A stretch of DNA of 64,000 bases from Bradyrhizobium sp. AZCC 1693 (GTDB taxonomy: Bacteria > Pseudomonadota > Alphaproteobacteria > Rhizobiales > Xanthobacteraceae): contig NZ_JAZHSD010000001.1 of assembly GCF_036924745.1 (NCBI RefSeq), positions 1,860,001-1,924,000 on the forward strand, in the 5' to 3' direction. The notes under the pieces were generated by a model that searched no databases, was not told the DNA's origin, and saw only the letters and a list, made by a program, of their open reading frames with translations. Each line of letters begins with the position of its first letter. The stretch's first letter is position 1. This document shows, in pieces, positions 42,340 to 51,584 of this stretch. Made by a program: the position numbers and the translations under genes.

Positions 42340-43482
42340 TCATTTGGGGCGGAGCGTAGAGGCACCGGTTGGCTTATCTGCAAGATCGTAATCGGCAGGG
42401 TTGGAGCCGAGTTCGGTTACGCCCCTCGCAAGTTCGGTCCGGAACGAATTCTGGAAGTCGTCGTCATAGGTCGCGATGCTTGTCCGGATCGCGGCTCTCC
42501 AATGATCGCCGCGGTTCCAGGCTTCCGTAAAGGCCGAAGCAAGATCGGCATGCTGCCGGTTCGCGATCATCGCTTCGATCATTGACCAGGCCTGAAGCCG
42601 GTCTTTCGAGCTCTTTGCGGTTGCGTCGCGATCCTCCTTCCGGCGGGACCCCACAATGAGTTTGTGGATGGCGTATCGCTCCGGTGATGGGATGAGAACT
42701 GACACGCCTGCACCGTGCAGTAGCACCGCGCGGATCGGCTCGTAGATCAGGTAGTCGAGAAAGCGTAGCGGCAATGCCGCCGCGCCGCCCAATGCTGGCA
42801 TCGGGACTGGCTTCCCTGCCTGGTCGTCCGACCACTGATTGGGCGTCAGGAATTCCACCTTGAACTTGTCCCTCGAGACGAACTGGGTGGAGACCCTGCC
42901 GTCGACCTGGCTCGGAATCTCGCGAAAGGTCGGATCGACCTGTCGAAGCACCTCCAGGATGGGTGGCATGGAATCCTTGATAGCCACCGAGATTTCGTGG
43001 AACTGCGCAAAGTCAGCATCGCCGGTCTGCATGGCGACCGCATCAAGGCGTGTACCGAGCACGGCGGAGTAACATTGGTAGGCAACGGTGCCGACGAGCA
43101 CTCCCCGCAAGCGGAAGAAGCCGGCCTTCGCCAACCCTTCCACCACTTGGCCAGTCATCGGCAGAGGGCGCGGCAGATATGCCTCGCGCGTCAGTGTGGA
43201 AACGAGACGGCGGCGTCCTTTCAGGTCGGCCTTCAAATCCTTGAACGCCTCGACCCTCTTGGTGATTTCAGGATCGTCAACAGGACCGACGTAGCGGCGA
43301 TCCTGGGCGCCGCCCTCGGGCCTGGGCGTGTCGAAGTACCAATACTTCTTGCCCTTGACCTCCACGGCCACGAACCTGCCGTTCGAGGAGAACTCGGAGG
43401 TGAAGCTCTCGTCGAGGCTGCGCTGGACCAGCTCGGAATAGAGCGTCTGATAGGTGATATCGAGACGTTGGGTGGGAGCCAT
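42340..43482 (-). CDS. GSU2403-family nucleotidyltransferase-fold protein
   Basis: A 380-residue protein of the GSU2403 (NTP_transf_8-like) family. VLVGTVAYQCYSAVLGTR, then TGDADFAQFHEISVAI, gives the G-T plus D-x-D pattern of polymerase-beta-fold nucleotidyltransferases; FKVEFLTPNQ probably carries the third acidic residue. The C-terminal helical domain has YAIHKLIVGSRRKEDRDATA. Such proteins are suspected to modify RNA or protein, possibly as toxins, but none in this branch has a proven role. It lies downstream of the relaxase and behind two palindromes. Confidence 0.75.
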   Translation of the reverse strand: MAPTQRLDITYQTLYSELVQRSLDESFTSEFSSNGRFVAVEVKGKKYWYFDTPRPEGGAQDRRYVGPVDDPEITKRVEAFKDLKADLKGRRRLVSTLTREAYLPRPLPMTGQVVEGLAKAGFFRLRGVLVGTVAYQCYSAVLGTRLDAVAMQTGDADFAQFHEISVAIKDSMPPILEVLRQVDPTFREIPSQVDGRVSTQFVSRDKFKVEFLTPNQWSDDQAGKPVPMPALGGAAALPLRFLDYLIYEPIRAVLLHGAGVSVLIPSPERYAIHKLIVGSRRKEDRDATAKSSKDRLQAWSMIEAMIANRQHADLASAFTEAWNRGDHWRAAIRTSIATYDDDFQNSFRTELARGVTELGSNPADYDLADKPTGASTLRPK

Positions 43483-43494
43483 GGCAGATGATCC

Positions 43495-43524
43495 GTTATA
43501 CTATTTTCGCAGAAATAGTATAAC
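43495..43524. promoter_or_regulatory. palindromic operator 1 upstream of the nucleotidyltransferase gene
   Basis: Perfect 12-bp arms GTTATACTATTT / AAATAGTATAAC around a 6-bp centre, 12 bp before the start codon. A protein bound here would block the ribosome site or promoter. It shares its arm core with operator 2. Confidence 0.75.
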
Positions 43525-43546
43525 GAATTGGAACTCAACGCAAGAC

Positions 43547-43578
43547 GGTTATACTAAACCCGTAAAAATAGTATAACC
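43547..43578. promoter_or_regulatory. palindromic operator 2 upstream of the nucleotidyltransferase gene
   Basis: Perfect 10-bp arms GGTTATACTA / TAGTATAACC around a 12-bp A-rich centre. The centres of the two palindromes are 53 bp apart (about five helical turns), as expected for cooperative binding of one repressor. The AT-rich block is unlike the GC-rich flanks. Confidence 0.7.
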
Positions 43579-43625
43579 TCCATATATATCAGTATCTTAT
43601 ATAACAATCCTAACACTAATGTAGA

Positions 43626-45593
43626 TTATAAGCCCAGGGCGCGCTTTTGTCCGACTGACCAGGAAATCCCCTCGCCGCCGACGACGCCGGTGACCGCCTG
43701 CCCCTTGGCCCGCTCAAGCACTGGCCGCCACGGCACGAGGCTGAAGTCGCGCGCACGTTCAATCAGCGCGAAGCGGCCGCTGTTCAGCGTCAGCATGCGC
43801 CGGTAAGTACCTGCGATCCGGTCGCCCGGTTTGGTCTCGGAATAATCAAGGCCGGTCTCGCGCGTCATGCGTGCGCCGAGCTCGGCTAGCTCCCGCCGCT
43901 CCAGCGTTTGAAGCAGATTGCGCGCGTAGGCGATCCGTCCGCCGTGCTCGCGCGCAAGGCCCTGCTCCAACAACCACTGGCGTCGCAAACGAAGCGCGCC
44001 CTCGAATTCCGCGCCCAGTCCCGTCGATGCGATCATCTGCGGCGACCTGGCGACGAGGTGCTTGTCGAGCCAGGTCGCGCCGGACGCGCCCGGCAATTCG
44101 TCAAGACTTTGCCAGGATATCACCGTGATCCGCGCCGGGCTCTGCGATCGACGCGCCGCCTCGAACTGAGCTGCGCGTTCAAAATGATCCGCACCAACGG
44201 ACCAGTCGCCGCTATTTGAGCGTTCGACCAGACCTTGCCGCCGCATCGCTTCCAGCCGGCGGACATGCGCCTGAATGTACTCCCCGGCGGCCTTCGGATC
44301 GAACGCTCGATGCAGCTCAGTGCTATAGACGCCATGGTTGCGGCGAGCGACGTCGGCGACGGTCCGGTCGACGTCGCGCGGGCTGACGTCGCGCGCTCGA
44401 ACCTCGACGATCGTGTTTCGGATCAAGGGTTCGTCGGTCGCTTGCCGGACTCCGAGATCGGCGTAATGCGTTCGCCCATCGAGCCCGTCCACGATCACGT
44501 ATCGGCGGTCGTGCAACTCGTCGGAGACCCCTTCTGCGACCAGCCGCCCGATCACCCGCGCGGCGCCGGCCTGCCCGTCGAAGATCACATGGTCACCGGC
44601 CTCATGGTGGACTCCTGCGGCGGCCAGATCGCGATGCATCGTCTTGATGATGTCGCCGCGTTCGCCCATCCGCCGCAGCGCCGGCTCCATCTCCGGCATG
44701 ACCTGCCAAACGCCGGGCGCGGTTTCCTGCGCCAGGCCCATCTGCTCCAGCGTTCGCAGCCGTCCCATGCGCATGGCGTGCCGCCACGGCTCGCGCTCCG
44801 GTTTGGCGGCAAGCCTCAAGGTTCCCCCATCCACGTCGCGCAGGATGGCACGATCGAGCCGGGTAAACCGCTCAGCGCCGACTTCGTTCTCAAGCTTGCG
44901 AATTGCCTCCAGTTCGCTCTCCGGTCCCAACTCGCGGGTGATGAGCTCGCTGGCGCGCGCGCGGATGCCATGGGCGATGTAATCGCGCGCGATCACAAGA
45001 TCCTTGCCCTGGTCGTCCTTGCCGCGCACCACGATGTGGCTGTGCGGATGACCGGTGTTGAAGTGATCCACCGCGGCCCAATCAAGCCGGGTGCCGAGGT
45101 CGGATTCCATCTGCCGCATCAGGTCACGCACGAACGGTTTCAGATCGGCAAGCTCATTGCTGTCTTCCGGAGCAACAATGAACCGGAACTGGTGGCGGTC
45201 TTCCCCGCCCCTCTCCGTGAACGACTTGCCGTCGGCACTATTGCTGCTGGCGTCATACAACTCGCCAGGCTCCCCTTCCCGTGTGACGCCGTCGCGCTGG
45301 ACGTAGCGCAGATGCGCTCTGACGGCGCCGTTGTCGCCCGCCTTGATGCGGACAATGCGCGCCTTGATGACCACCCGGCGCGCTCCCGCCGGACGTCGGC
45401 TCGCGGACAATGTTCCCTGGGCATGGCCGCGGCCAATCCGCGACCCCATGAATGCCGAGCTTTGGCGCTGTCGTCCCGCTCCCGCCTTCGCGGCGATCTT
45501 CCGCAAGCGTCTTAGGTAGCCGACGGCCTTGCGGCCGCGGCGGTTACCGATCCGCCCGAGCCTGACCCTGAATTCATCATCGGTGTCCGACAT
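43626..45593 (-). CDS. relaxase (VirD2-like with DUF3363), MOBP-type
   Basis: A 655-residue relaxase. The HUH-type metal site is WAAVDHFNTGHPHSHIVVRG (H-x-H after a spaced His), preceded by LRYVQRDGVTREGEPGELYD. The C-terminal half matches DUF3363 (VEGVSDELHDRRYVIVDGLD, GLVERSNSGDWSVGADHFE). It nicks oriT and remains attached to the transferred strand. The family has a nucleophilic Tyr in the N-terminal part; the exact residue is not assigned here. It may share a transcript with the gene downstream at 42340. Confidence 0.9.
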   Translation of the reverse strand: MSDTDDEFRVRLGRIGNRRGRKAVGYLRRLRKIAAKAGAGRQRQSSAFMGSRIGRGHAQGTLSASRRPAGARRVVIKARIVRIKAGDNGAVRAHLRYVQRDGVTREGEPGELYDASSNSADGKSFTERGGEDRHQFRFIVAPEDSNELADLKPFVRDLMRQMESDLGTRLDWAAVDHFNTGHPHSHIVVRGKDDQGKDLVIARDYIAHGIRARASELITRELGPESELEAIRKLENEVGAERFTRLDRAILRDVDGGTLRLAAKPEREPWRHAMRMGRLRTLEQMGLAQETAPGVWQVMPEMEPALRRMGERGDIIKTMHRDLAAAGVHHEAGDHVIFDGQAGAARVIGRLVAEGVSDELHDRRYVIVDGLDGRTHYADLGVRQATDEPLIRNTIVEVRARDVSPRDVDRTVADVARRNHGVYSTELHRAFDPKAAGEYIQAHVRRLEAMRRQGLVERSNSGDWSVGADHFERAAQFEAARRSQSPARITVISWQSLDELPGASGATWLDKHLVARSPQMIASTGLGAEFEGALRLRRQWLLEQGLAREHGGRIAYARNLLQTLERRELAELGARMTRETGLDYSETKPGDRIAGTYRRMLTLNSGRFALIERARDFSLVPWRPVLERAKGQAVTGVVGGEGISWSVGQKRALGL

Positions 45594-46250
45594 CGCCGCT
45601 CTCCGCCTTCGCGCCGGAGCATGTGCGTGCTCTCCTGCATTGCCGCAAGACGCAGGCGTGTTTCGTCAATCGCGCCAAGGCGCTGCGGCCTCTTTGGCGA
45701 CAATGCCGTTACGGCTGGCGACAAATCTTGGATGTGCAGACAACGACTTAGGCGCGCGTTGGCGCCAGTGCTTTTATCTTGCCCTCGCGTTGACCTTGAC
45801 AGTTGTTTCTCAATATTGGATCAATTATCAGTTGAGTTGGCAAATTGCATGAAATGTATTGTTCGCGTCCCTGAACACTGCAGCCGAGAAGGAGGCCTTG
45901 GAACGCGCATCAGAGCGATGATTTTGGGGGGCCGGCATCTGCATCACCAACGCCGCGTTTGCCTTGGATCGGCCTAGCAGATCAACTGAACCGTCGTCGC
46001 GATGCCGTTCGGATTTCGTATTTTTTTTGGACAGCTCTGCTTCAGATTTGGCGAGAAAGATCGGTCTGGCAATTGCAAAGAATGCTTCCCATGCAAAACA
46101 GGCCGGCGACGTTGCCGTTCAGATTGCCGAGCCAAGAATAGAGTTATCGACGACTGCAGTAGCGGCCTAACTCGACATTTTTGAGGAGATTATCAGTGGC
46201 CGTGCGTTCAAAAATTATCAGGAAGTGTCGCTTGTTTCAGGGAGATATTC
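45594..46250. other. intergenic region, candidate oriT
   Basis: About 650 bp between the divergent relaxase and metallophosphoesterase genes. No gene is recognisable; an AT-rich segment lies near 45800-45870. In related elements oriT lies next to the relaxase gene, but I could not identify a nic-site repeat. Confidence 0.35.
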
Positions 46251-47933
46251 ATGGCGATTCCGCCTCTTAATAAATACGGCCGTTACCCTCGTATGGCGCA
46301 CTGGTTCAATCCGATTCTGCTTTTCAAGTTGCTCGTGAACGTAATCCTCTCTTCGATCTTTGGTTCTTACGCCGACCGTCGGTTGATGATCGCAGCGCTC
46401 GATACCCCGAACCCTCAGGTGCTGCTCGATCGTGCCAAAGCTTTCAAAGACACCCTTGCCAAGGGAGCCGATGACGCAATCTGGCTCGACTTCGTCGCCG
46501 ATCTCGGCGACGGTTTTGATAGCACCTATGCCGTAGCAAGCCTTCTTGCTAAAGAATCCCTGCAACTGGCTGGCCAGACATTGCCGCGAGGGCAAGTCTT
46601 GATAATGGGCGGCGACGAGGTCTATCCGAAGGCCAGCGAGAACGCCTACCGCTATCAGTTGCGTATGCCTTATGTATGGGCCTTTCCCGACCCGAATCCC
46701 GACTCGGAAAAGGGTGTTCCTTTATTTGCCGTCCCGGGCAACCATGACTGGTACGATGGACTAGTCCTGTTTCTGGCTTACTTCTGCGGCCACAAAGCGA
46801 CGCGTTTCGGTGGCTGGCGCGCTGAGCAGCGACGCAGCTATTTCGCGATTCAGGTTACAGAAACATGGTGGCTCTGGGCGATCGATATCCAGCTAGCGGA
46901 CAACATTGACCAGCCACAATTCGATTATTTCACCATGATAGCGCAGGGAATGCCGCCAGACTCAAAGATAATCCTTTGCAGCGCTGAGCCGGGATGGCTC
47001 TACACTGACACCAATTCCAAGTCGTGGGACATTACCGACTATGCACTTGGAATTGCGAGCGAGGCCAACAAGAACCTTACAATTCCGGTCCTGTTGTCAG
47101 GCGATACGCATCACTACAGCCGATATGTCGGGCCGAATAACACGCAATTCATTACATCCGGCGGCGGCGGTGCCTTCCTCCATCCTACGCATCAATTGGA
47201 GTCGAGTGTAGTAGTCAATTGGGTCGGTACTTCGCGCACACTTGGTCTCGCCGCGGCGTATCCATCATTCGACGTCAGCCGCCAACTCGTGTGGCGCAAC
47301 CTGCTCTTTGCAATCAAAAACTGGGACTTTTCGGTCTTGATGGGGCTTGTCTACTGGCTTCTTGCAATTGCAGTGACGCTGCGTGACCAATGGGACATGT
47401 ATTTGTTTATAGCAGTCGTCTTCGGCTGGTCGCTGACCGGCTATACAACAAACCAGGAAAAATCATATCGGCCGGCCGTGCTGATCACGAGCGCCCTGCA
47501 CGCGCTTGCTCATATCCTGGTTGTGATCAGCGCGGCGCGGTGGTTCGCCACGTACAACGACTCGCATTTTGCTCTGACCGGCGCCTGGTACAGCAACTGG
47601 AAGTGGCTCGGGCTCCTCCTGGTCGAAATGTTTCCGATTGGCTTCCTTGTGGGCGGGAGTTTCTTCGGTTGGAACATGATGCTCACATGCAGATACCTGC
47701 GCATGAACCGCAACGATGCGTTCAGCGCCCTCCGCATCGGCGCCTACAACAACTTTATGCGCCTGAAGATCAAGGAAGATTCGATTGAGGCTTTTGCGGT
47801 AGGACTTGAAAACGTACCGGACAGGGACGACTGGATGCTCAACCCGAAACACAAGCCCAACATACCCAACGAGCCTCGTTTTATTCCGCGGACACCGTTG
47901 CAGCCGCACCTGATTGAGAAATTCAGAATCTAG
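46251..47933 (+). CDS. membrane metallophosphoesterase
   Basis: A 560-residue protein. Residues 75-290 are a calcineurin-like phosphoesterase domain with its motifs intact: WLDFVADLGDGFDSTY, IMGGDEVYP (GGD 120-122), VPGNHDWYDG (GNHD 163-166) and LSGDTHHYSRYV. Residues about 360-480 contain four membrane helices and the tail is basic. The active site is predicted to be at the membrane surface. The substrate is unknown; similar folds hydrolyse phosphodiesters, phosphoproteins or lipid headgroups. It converges on a two-gene envelope operon with which it may form a cargo module. Confidence 0.8.
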   Translation: MAIPPLNKYGRYPRMAHWFNPILLFKLLVNVILSSIFGSYADRRLMIAALDTPNPQVLLDRAKAFKDTLAKGADDAIWLDFVADLGDGFDSTYAVASLLAKESLQLAGQTLPRGQVLIMGGDEVYPKASENAYRYQLRMPYVWAFPDPNPDSEKGVPLFAVPGNHDWYDGLVLFLAYFCGHKATRFGGWRAEQRRSYFAIQVTETWWLWAIDIQLADNIDQPQFDYFTMIAQGMPPDSKIILCSAEPGWLYTDTNSKSWDITDYALGIASEANKNLTIPVLLSGDTHHYSRYVGPNNTQFITSGGGGAFLHPTHQLESSVVVNWVGTSRTLGLAAAYPSFDVSRQLVWRNLLFAIKNWDFSVLMGLVYWLLAIAVTLRDQWDMYLFIAVVFGWSLTGYTTNQEKSYRPAVLITSALHALAHILVVISAARWFATYNDSHFALTGAWYSNWKWLGLLLVEMFPIGFLVGGSFFGWNMMLTCRYLRMNRNDAFSALRIGAYNNFMRLKIKEDSIEAFAVGLENVPDRDDWMLNPKHKPNIPNEPRFIPRTPLQPHLIEKFRI

Positions 47934-47988
47934 CGTTTCACAAATGATCCTCGATCGTTAGCGACCACTTGAGGAACCGGCGAGCGCG

Positions 47989-48975
47989 TCAAAACCAGAC
48001 AGCAACGCGCTTTTCGGCCATCGAAGATTGGGGTCGAGCTCTTACCCCGGCGGGCAGATCGGGCGGAGGCGGATAAAAGAAATGCGCATTTATCGTGTCA
48101 GCGACGAACTGCGCTATATCCTGATTTGCCTTCCGGTTGCCCTGCGTTGAATAGTCAATCGCACGCCCCCCGGACGGATCCTCGTCCTGGTCTTCGCCAC
48201 CATAGGTAAGCCCGGCCTCCGTCAAAATGGCCTTGAGCTTGGTCACGTCCGGCCGTTTCGTATGAACGAAGACTGTGTATGCGGTACGAGCTGTTTCAAA
48301 TGCGGCTATCGATGGCAGTTGGTTACATTCCCGATATTGGGTTGGCGCGAGTATTGGCAGTGACGACGCGCGGAACTGTTCTCTCTGGGTGTCCAACAGC
48401 TGCTCTATCTGGCTGAGTACTTGCAATGTCCGATCGGAATCCTTCCTTCCTTCGGACCATGACCGTACTTGGGTAACTGTTGAGCGTATCCAATAAGAAT
48501 TATCGCGGGTGGAAAAAGTAGAAACCACTTTGGCGGTCTGAAGCAGATTAAATCGCGCAGCTGCATCGATATTTCGGTCCAGAATTTTGTCCAGGACCAC
48601 GCAAAGCGTAGTGTTGTCCGTTACGTTGGCTAGAATGGAGGCTGCATTGAATCGAAGTCCTGAGTCTTCTGCCGACGCCAAAGATGCCAGTCGAGAAATC
48701 ACTCTTTGATCATCGTTGCGGCGGAATTCTTCTATGTTGCTCGAAGCGCCAAGGTAGAAACGCATCCTCTCCAACATTGCCAGCGAACTACTTGGATCGT
48801 TTGAATTTGCTCCTCCCCTGGCAGCATCCGAAAGCTGTCTCATCCAATCTTTCATGTCAGTTGCACTAAGGGTCGGAATATTGGATTTTCCGTCCTGACC
48901 AAGGACGGAGGGCAGCGAGCCAATGAAGACGATGCTCACAAGCGTGAAGAGGCTACACCAGGTTTTGGCGGTCAT
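47989..48975 (-). CDS. exported HEAT-like protein with LytR_C-like tail
   Basis: A 328-residue protein with a signal peptide (CSLFTLVSIVFIGSLPSVLG). Residues about 40-180 are alternating amphipathic helices that resemble short HEAT repeats (RISRLASLASAEDSGLRFNA, ARFNLLQTAKVVSTF). The C-terminal part (YTVFVHTKRPDVTKLKAILT, AIDYSTQGNRKANQDI) resembles the LytR_C-type periplasmic domain. It overlaps the upstream gene by 4 bp and is predicted to be periplasmic. I do not recognise the full architecture. Confidence 0.6.
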   Translation of the reverse strand: MTAKTWCSLFTLVSIVFIGSLPSVLGQDGKSNIPTLSATDMKDWMRQLSDAARGGANSNDPSSSLAMLERMRFYLGASSNIEEFRRNDDQRVISRLASLASAEDSGLRFNAASILANVTDNTTLCVVLDKILDRNIDAAARFNLLQTAKVVSTFSTRDNSYWIRSTVTQVRSWSEGRKDSDRTLQVLSQIEQLLDTQREQFRASSLPILAPTQYRECNQLPSIAAFETARTAYTVFVHTKRPDVTKLKAILTEAGLTYGGEDQDEDPSGGRAIDYSTQGNRKANQDIAQFVADTINAHFFYPPPPDLPAGVRARPQSSMAEKRVAVWF

Positions 48976-50348
48976 TGAGTTTTTGCCCCTGCTTGCACAG
49001 TCAGATCGTACTCCACCGTGACCGCCGCGGCCGGCGGCGGCGCGCTACCCGCCGGTGTTGGGATAACCACTGTCGCCGATGTGGTGACCAGTCCGTTCGG
49101 ATCACGCACCCCGAAAAAATTCAACGAATACACTTTCGTCCTTGCTCGGTCTTCGCTGGAGACTTGCCCCTCCAGGCGAAGCGCCGATAGCGGACAAACT
49201 TGCTCGGAGGCGCCTTCGAAGGTCGCGCAATACTGGGCATTTGGTTCTTTGGGCCCTAACCGCACCGGCAAGGTCAGCGTTTTGCGAAAGTCCGTTCGCT
49301 CTTGATTTTTGTTTCGCTTGATTGTCAGCCAAAAGTATTTGCTGTTGCGCGTATCTTCCGAAAGAAGCACCAAGCGTATGCGGCGGTCGTCTCTCACCAT
49401 TGGTATTGGCGTCCCGTTATCCATGGACGCACTGATATCATAGTCACCGAGCGTAAACTCACTTAGCGTGGAGTCTTTTGGCAGCTCATCGAGATTACAG
49501 ACGGGTTTATAGGCCGCACAAGCGCTGATGTAGATTTTCTCGTAATTGTCATCCCGGCTGAAAACCTTACGGATGTCAGGACTGAAGTGGATTATGCCCC
49601 AACCGAACAAGGCTGCGAGAACTGCTGCGCCACCGGCAACCGCAGCATTCGCCTTGACTGGCCCCCAGTCACCGCGTTCGGTCGACAAAGGAATTGAAGG
49701 TCGTTTTGATGCCGCAAGCCGGGCTGCCTCAGCCGCCTTAACGGCCAAGTTTGCTGGATCTACGGCAGCGCCTAGCCCCGCCACTTTTTCTGCGTCAGTC
49801 GCTTTGGTATTAGCGGCTATGATGCCCGACTGTACCGTCTTGATGCTCTCCTCGGCGACCACCGCGGGATGATCCGGTGGCAAAAGAATGTCCGACTTCC
49901 CGGAATTCGCTACTTCACCATTCGAGTTGTCGGAGGAACTCGGCAGCGCGGCACCGCCGGTGGCGATTGCACCCTTCGATTGGGATCCGGTACCGAAAAG
50001 CAGAATAGCCACGCCAAGGATTGCCAATAGAAACAGAAGCGATGGATGAAGAGACGTGCTGGATTCCTGCTGAACATGAGCCGCATAGAGCAGGAGTGTG
50101 AGGCCGGCGAAGAAATAGAAGGTCCCCGATTGAAAAAATTGGCCAATCGCACTCCCTACGCTTTTGAGGGCGGAAATAGACGATCCTACGGAGGATGAGG
50201 GTTGATAATCCAGCAGCGCCCTCAATAGCGGGGCAAAATCGCCGCTGTCATACTTATCTTTCAGGTCTTTTTTTCTCGACTCGAGATCCTCGGCAACTTT
50301 GCGATAATCTGACGCTTTCTTGATAAATTCTTCTGCCGTGCCCGCCAT
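48972..50348 (-). CDS. three-helix membrane protein with periplasmic domain, unknown
   Basis: A 458-residue protein. Residues 1-48 are a charged coiled-coil head (FIKKASDYRKVAEDLESRKK). Helices lie at 75-91 and 101-119 (SLLFLLAILGVAILLFGTG), a low-complexity Ala/Ser linker spans 120-225, helix three is 233-255 (AGGAAVLAALFGWGIIHF), and 256-458 is an extracytoplasmic domain with paired cysteines (ACAAYKPVCNLDE). ATG 50348 was chosen because the longer frame lacks conservation signs. It is coupled to the HEAT-like gene by an ATGA overlap. Together they look like an envelope complex. Confidence 0.65.
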   Translation of the reverse strand: MAGTAEEFIKKASDYRKVAEDLESRKKDLKDKYDSGDFAPLLRALLDYQPSSSVGSSISALKSVGSAIGQFFQSGTFYFFAGLTLLLYAAHVQQESSTSLHPSLLFLLAILGVAILLFGTGSQSKGAIATGGAALPSSSDNSNGEVANSGKSDILLPPDHPAVVAEESIKTVQSGIIAANTKATDAEKVAGLGAAVDPANLAVKAAEAARLAASKRPSIPLSTERGDWGPVKANAAVAGGAAVLAALFGWGIIHFSPDIRKVFSRDDNYEKIYISACAAYKPVCNLDELPKDSTLSEFTLGDYDISASMDNGTPIPMVRDDRRIRLVLLSEDTRNSKYFWLTIKRNKNQERTDFRKTLTLPVRLGPKEPNAQYCATFEGASEQVCPLSALRLEGQVSSEDRARTKVYSLNFFGVRDPNGLVTTSATVVIPTPAGSAPPPAAAVTVEYDLTVQAGAKTQ

Positions 50349-50700
50349 GCTAGCCTCGAAGAAAAATAGTTGTCCGCCAGGCTCATGCGAAGCGGAAAGC
50401 AAAGTCGCGACAGTAGATTTGCTTCAAATGACGTAGGGAAAATATATGCCAAGCCAGCTCTATCTTTAGATGACACAGGCCCGGAATTCAACTGGACTAT
50501 TCGCAAGCCCTCTGAAAGCTCGACCAGATGCGATTGAGGTAGCCGCCAAAACGTTGGCGAGTGGCAAAACTTAACGTCCGACAAGGCGACAGCTAGCTGC
50601 GGACCTCGGCTAGGGATGCCGCCACCACAAGTGAGCGACATTCGATCCGAGTGCCAAGTATCCGCAGCAAGTCGTCGCGCACCGGCACGTCCGGGCATGA

Positions 50701-51246
50701 TCACCCTTGCCCGCCCCGATTCCAAGTCCAGATCGGCCGCGCCACACCCAGGACATCGCATCGCAAAACCGGCCCGAAATACCTCGAATCGAATGAAAGC
50801 GGATGCGGCTGCAACAGGAAGAACTCCCCATCGATCAGCCTCATGCATCCTTCCCAGGCCGGCAGCGGACGTCCGTCGCGCCCCTTCTCGAAGGTCACGG
50901 CGACCACCTTTCCGTTGATGGTGAGCACCCCGCCCGACTCCTTGGAGCGGCAGACTTCGTCGCCTCCAACCGCTGCGATCTGCTTGATCAGCGGGACCGA
51001 CGGCGGCAGGATTCCGCGGGAGACCAGCATCAATCCAATCAGCGGCGGCGGCTCAATCACCGCGGTTTCGCCGCGCTGGGGCAATCTGCTCTCGACGCGA
51101 TAGAATCCGAACGGCGCGCTGCCCGAGGCATTGTAGACGATGAGCGGCGCATGCGGCGCCAGCGACACGATGGTCGAAACGACCGATACAGAAATCACAG
51201 CCAGGACCGCCGCCTTACCGCGCAAACGGGCCAATCTAGGTGCCAT
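50701..51246 (-). CDS. traF: TraF-like S26 signal peptidase of conjugation
   Basis: A 181-residue inner-membrane serine protease. It has an N-terminal membrane helix (AAVLAVISVSVVSTIVSLA), the catalytic motif NASGSAPFGFY (Ser43) and VPLIKQIAAVGGDEVC with general-base Lys88. TraF proteases mature the TrbC-type pilin. ATG 51246 begins at the family consensus. It overlaps the HTH gene by 11 bp. Confidence 0.88.
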   Translation of the reverse strand: MAPRLARLRGKAAVLAVISVSVVSTIVSLAPHAPLIVYNASGSAPFGFYRVESRLPQRGETAVIEPPPLIGLMLVSRGILPPSVPLIKQIAAVGGDEVCRSKESGGVLTINGKVVAVTFEKGRDGRPLPAWEGCMRLIDGEFFLLQPHPLSFDSRYFGPVLRCDVLGVARPIWTWNRGGQG

Positions 51247-51454
51247 CGGAGGTCGATCTCCGCTTGTTCGCGTTCGAATAATCGACGAGGTCTTCGATGT
51301 GGTAGCGAACGTAGCGGCCGTGCTTGCGATAGATCGGCCCGGTACCGTTGACCCGCATTTTCTCAAGTGTGTTCTTGGTGAGCCGCAGCCAGGCGGCGGC
51401 CTCCTTGGTATTGAGGAACGGCTTTTCGCCGTCCTTCGCATCGTCCCCGGCCAT
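51236..51454 (-). CDS. excisionase-like HTH protein (RdfS-like position)
   Basis: A 72-residue winged-HTH protein: KPFLNTKEAAAWLRLTKNTL then RKHGRYVRYHIEDLVDYSNA. This is the AlpA/HTH_17 pattern of recombination directionality factors. It sits directly before traF, the place of the excisionase rdfS in ICEMlSymR7A-type elements. It would bend att DNA and push the integrase towards excision. The assignment relies on context plus fold. Confidence 0.75.
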   Translation of the reverse strand: MAGDDAKDGEKPFLNTKEAAAWLRLTKNTLEKMRVNGTGPIYRKHGRYVRYHIEDLVDYSNANKRRSTSDGT

Positions 51455-51584
51455 CGCCAAAGCTCCACCGTCGCGCCGCCGGATGCGAGCGCGAGCGGCA
51501 ACCTCGTCAAATGAGAGCGCAGAGGCGAGTGTCGGAAGCAGCGCGGCAGACAATCGCCACCCCGCGAGGGGCAACGCGGTCCAA

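Noticed and set aside
44235..45515. 426-codon plus-strand frame opposite the relaxase
   Set aside because: Antisense shadow; the relaxase frame has HUH motifs and conserved domains.
45964..46170. short plus-strand frame in the relaxase-phosphoesterase gap
   Set aside because: Composition is helix-like, but there is no ribosome site, and two competing frames cover the same DNA.
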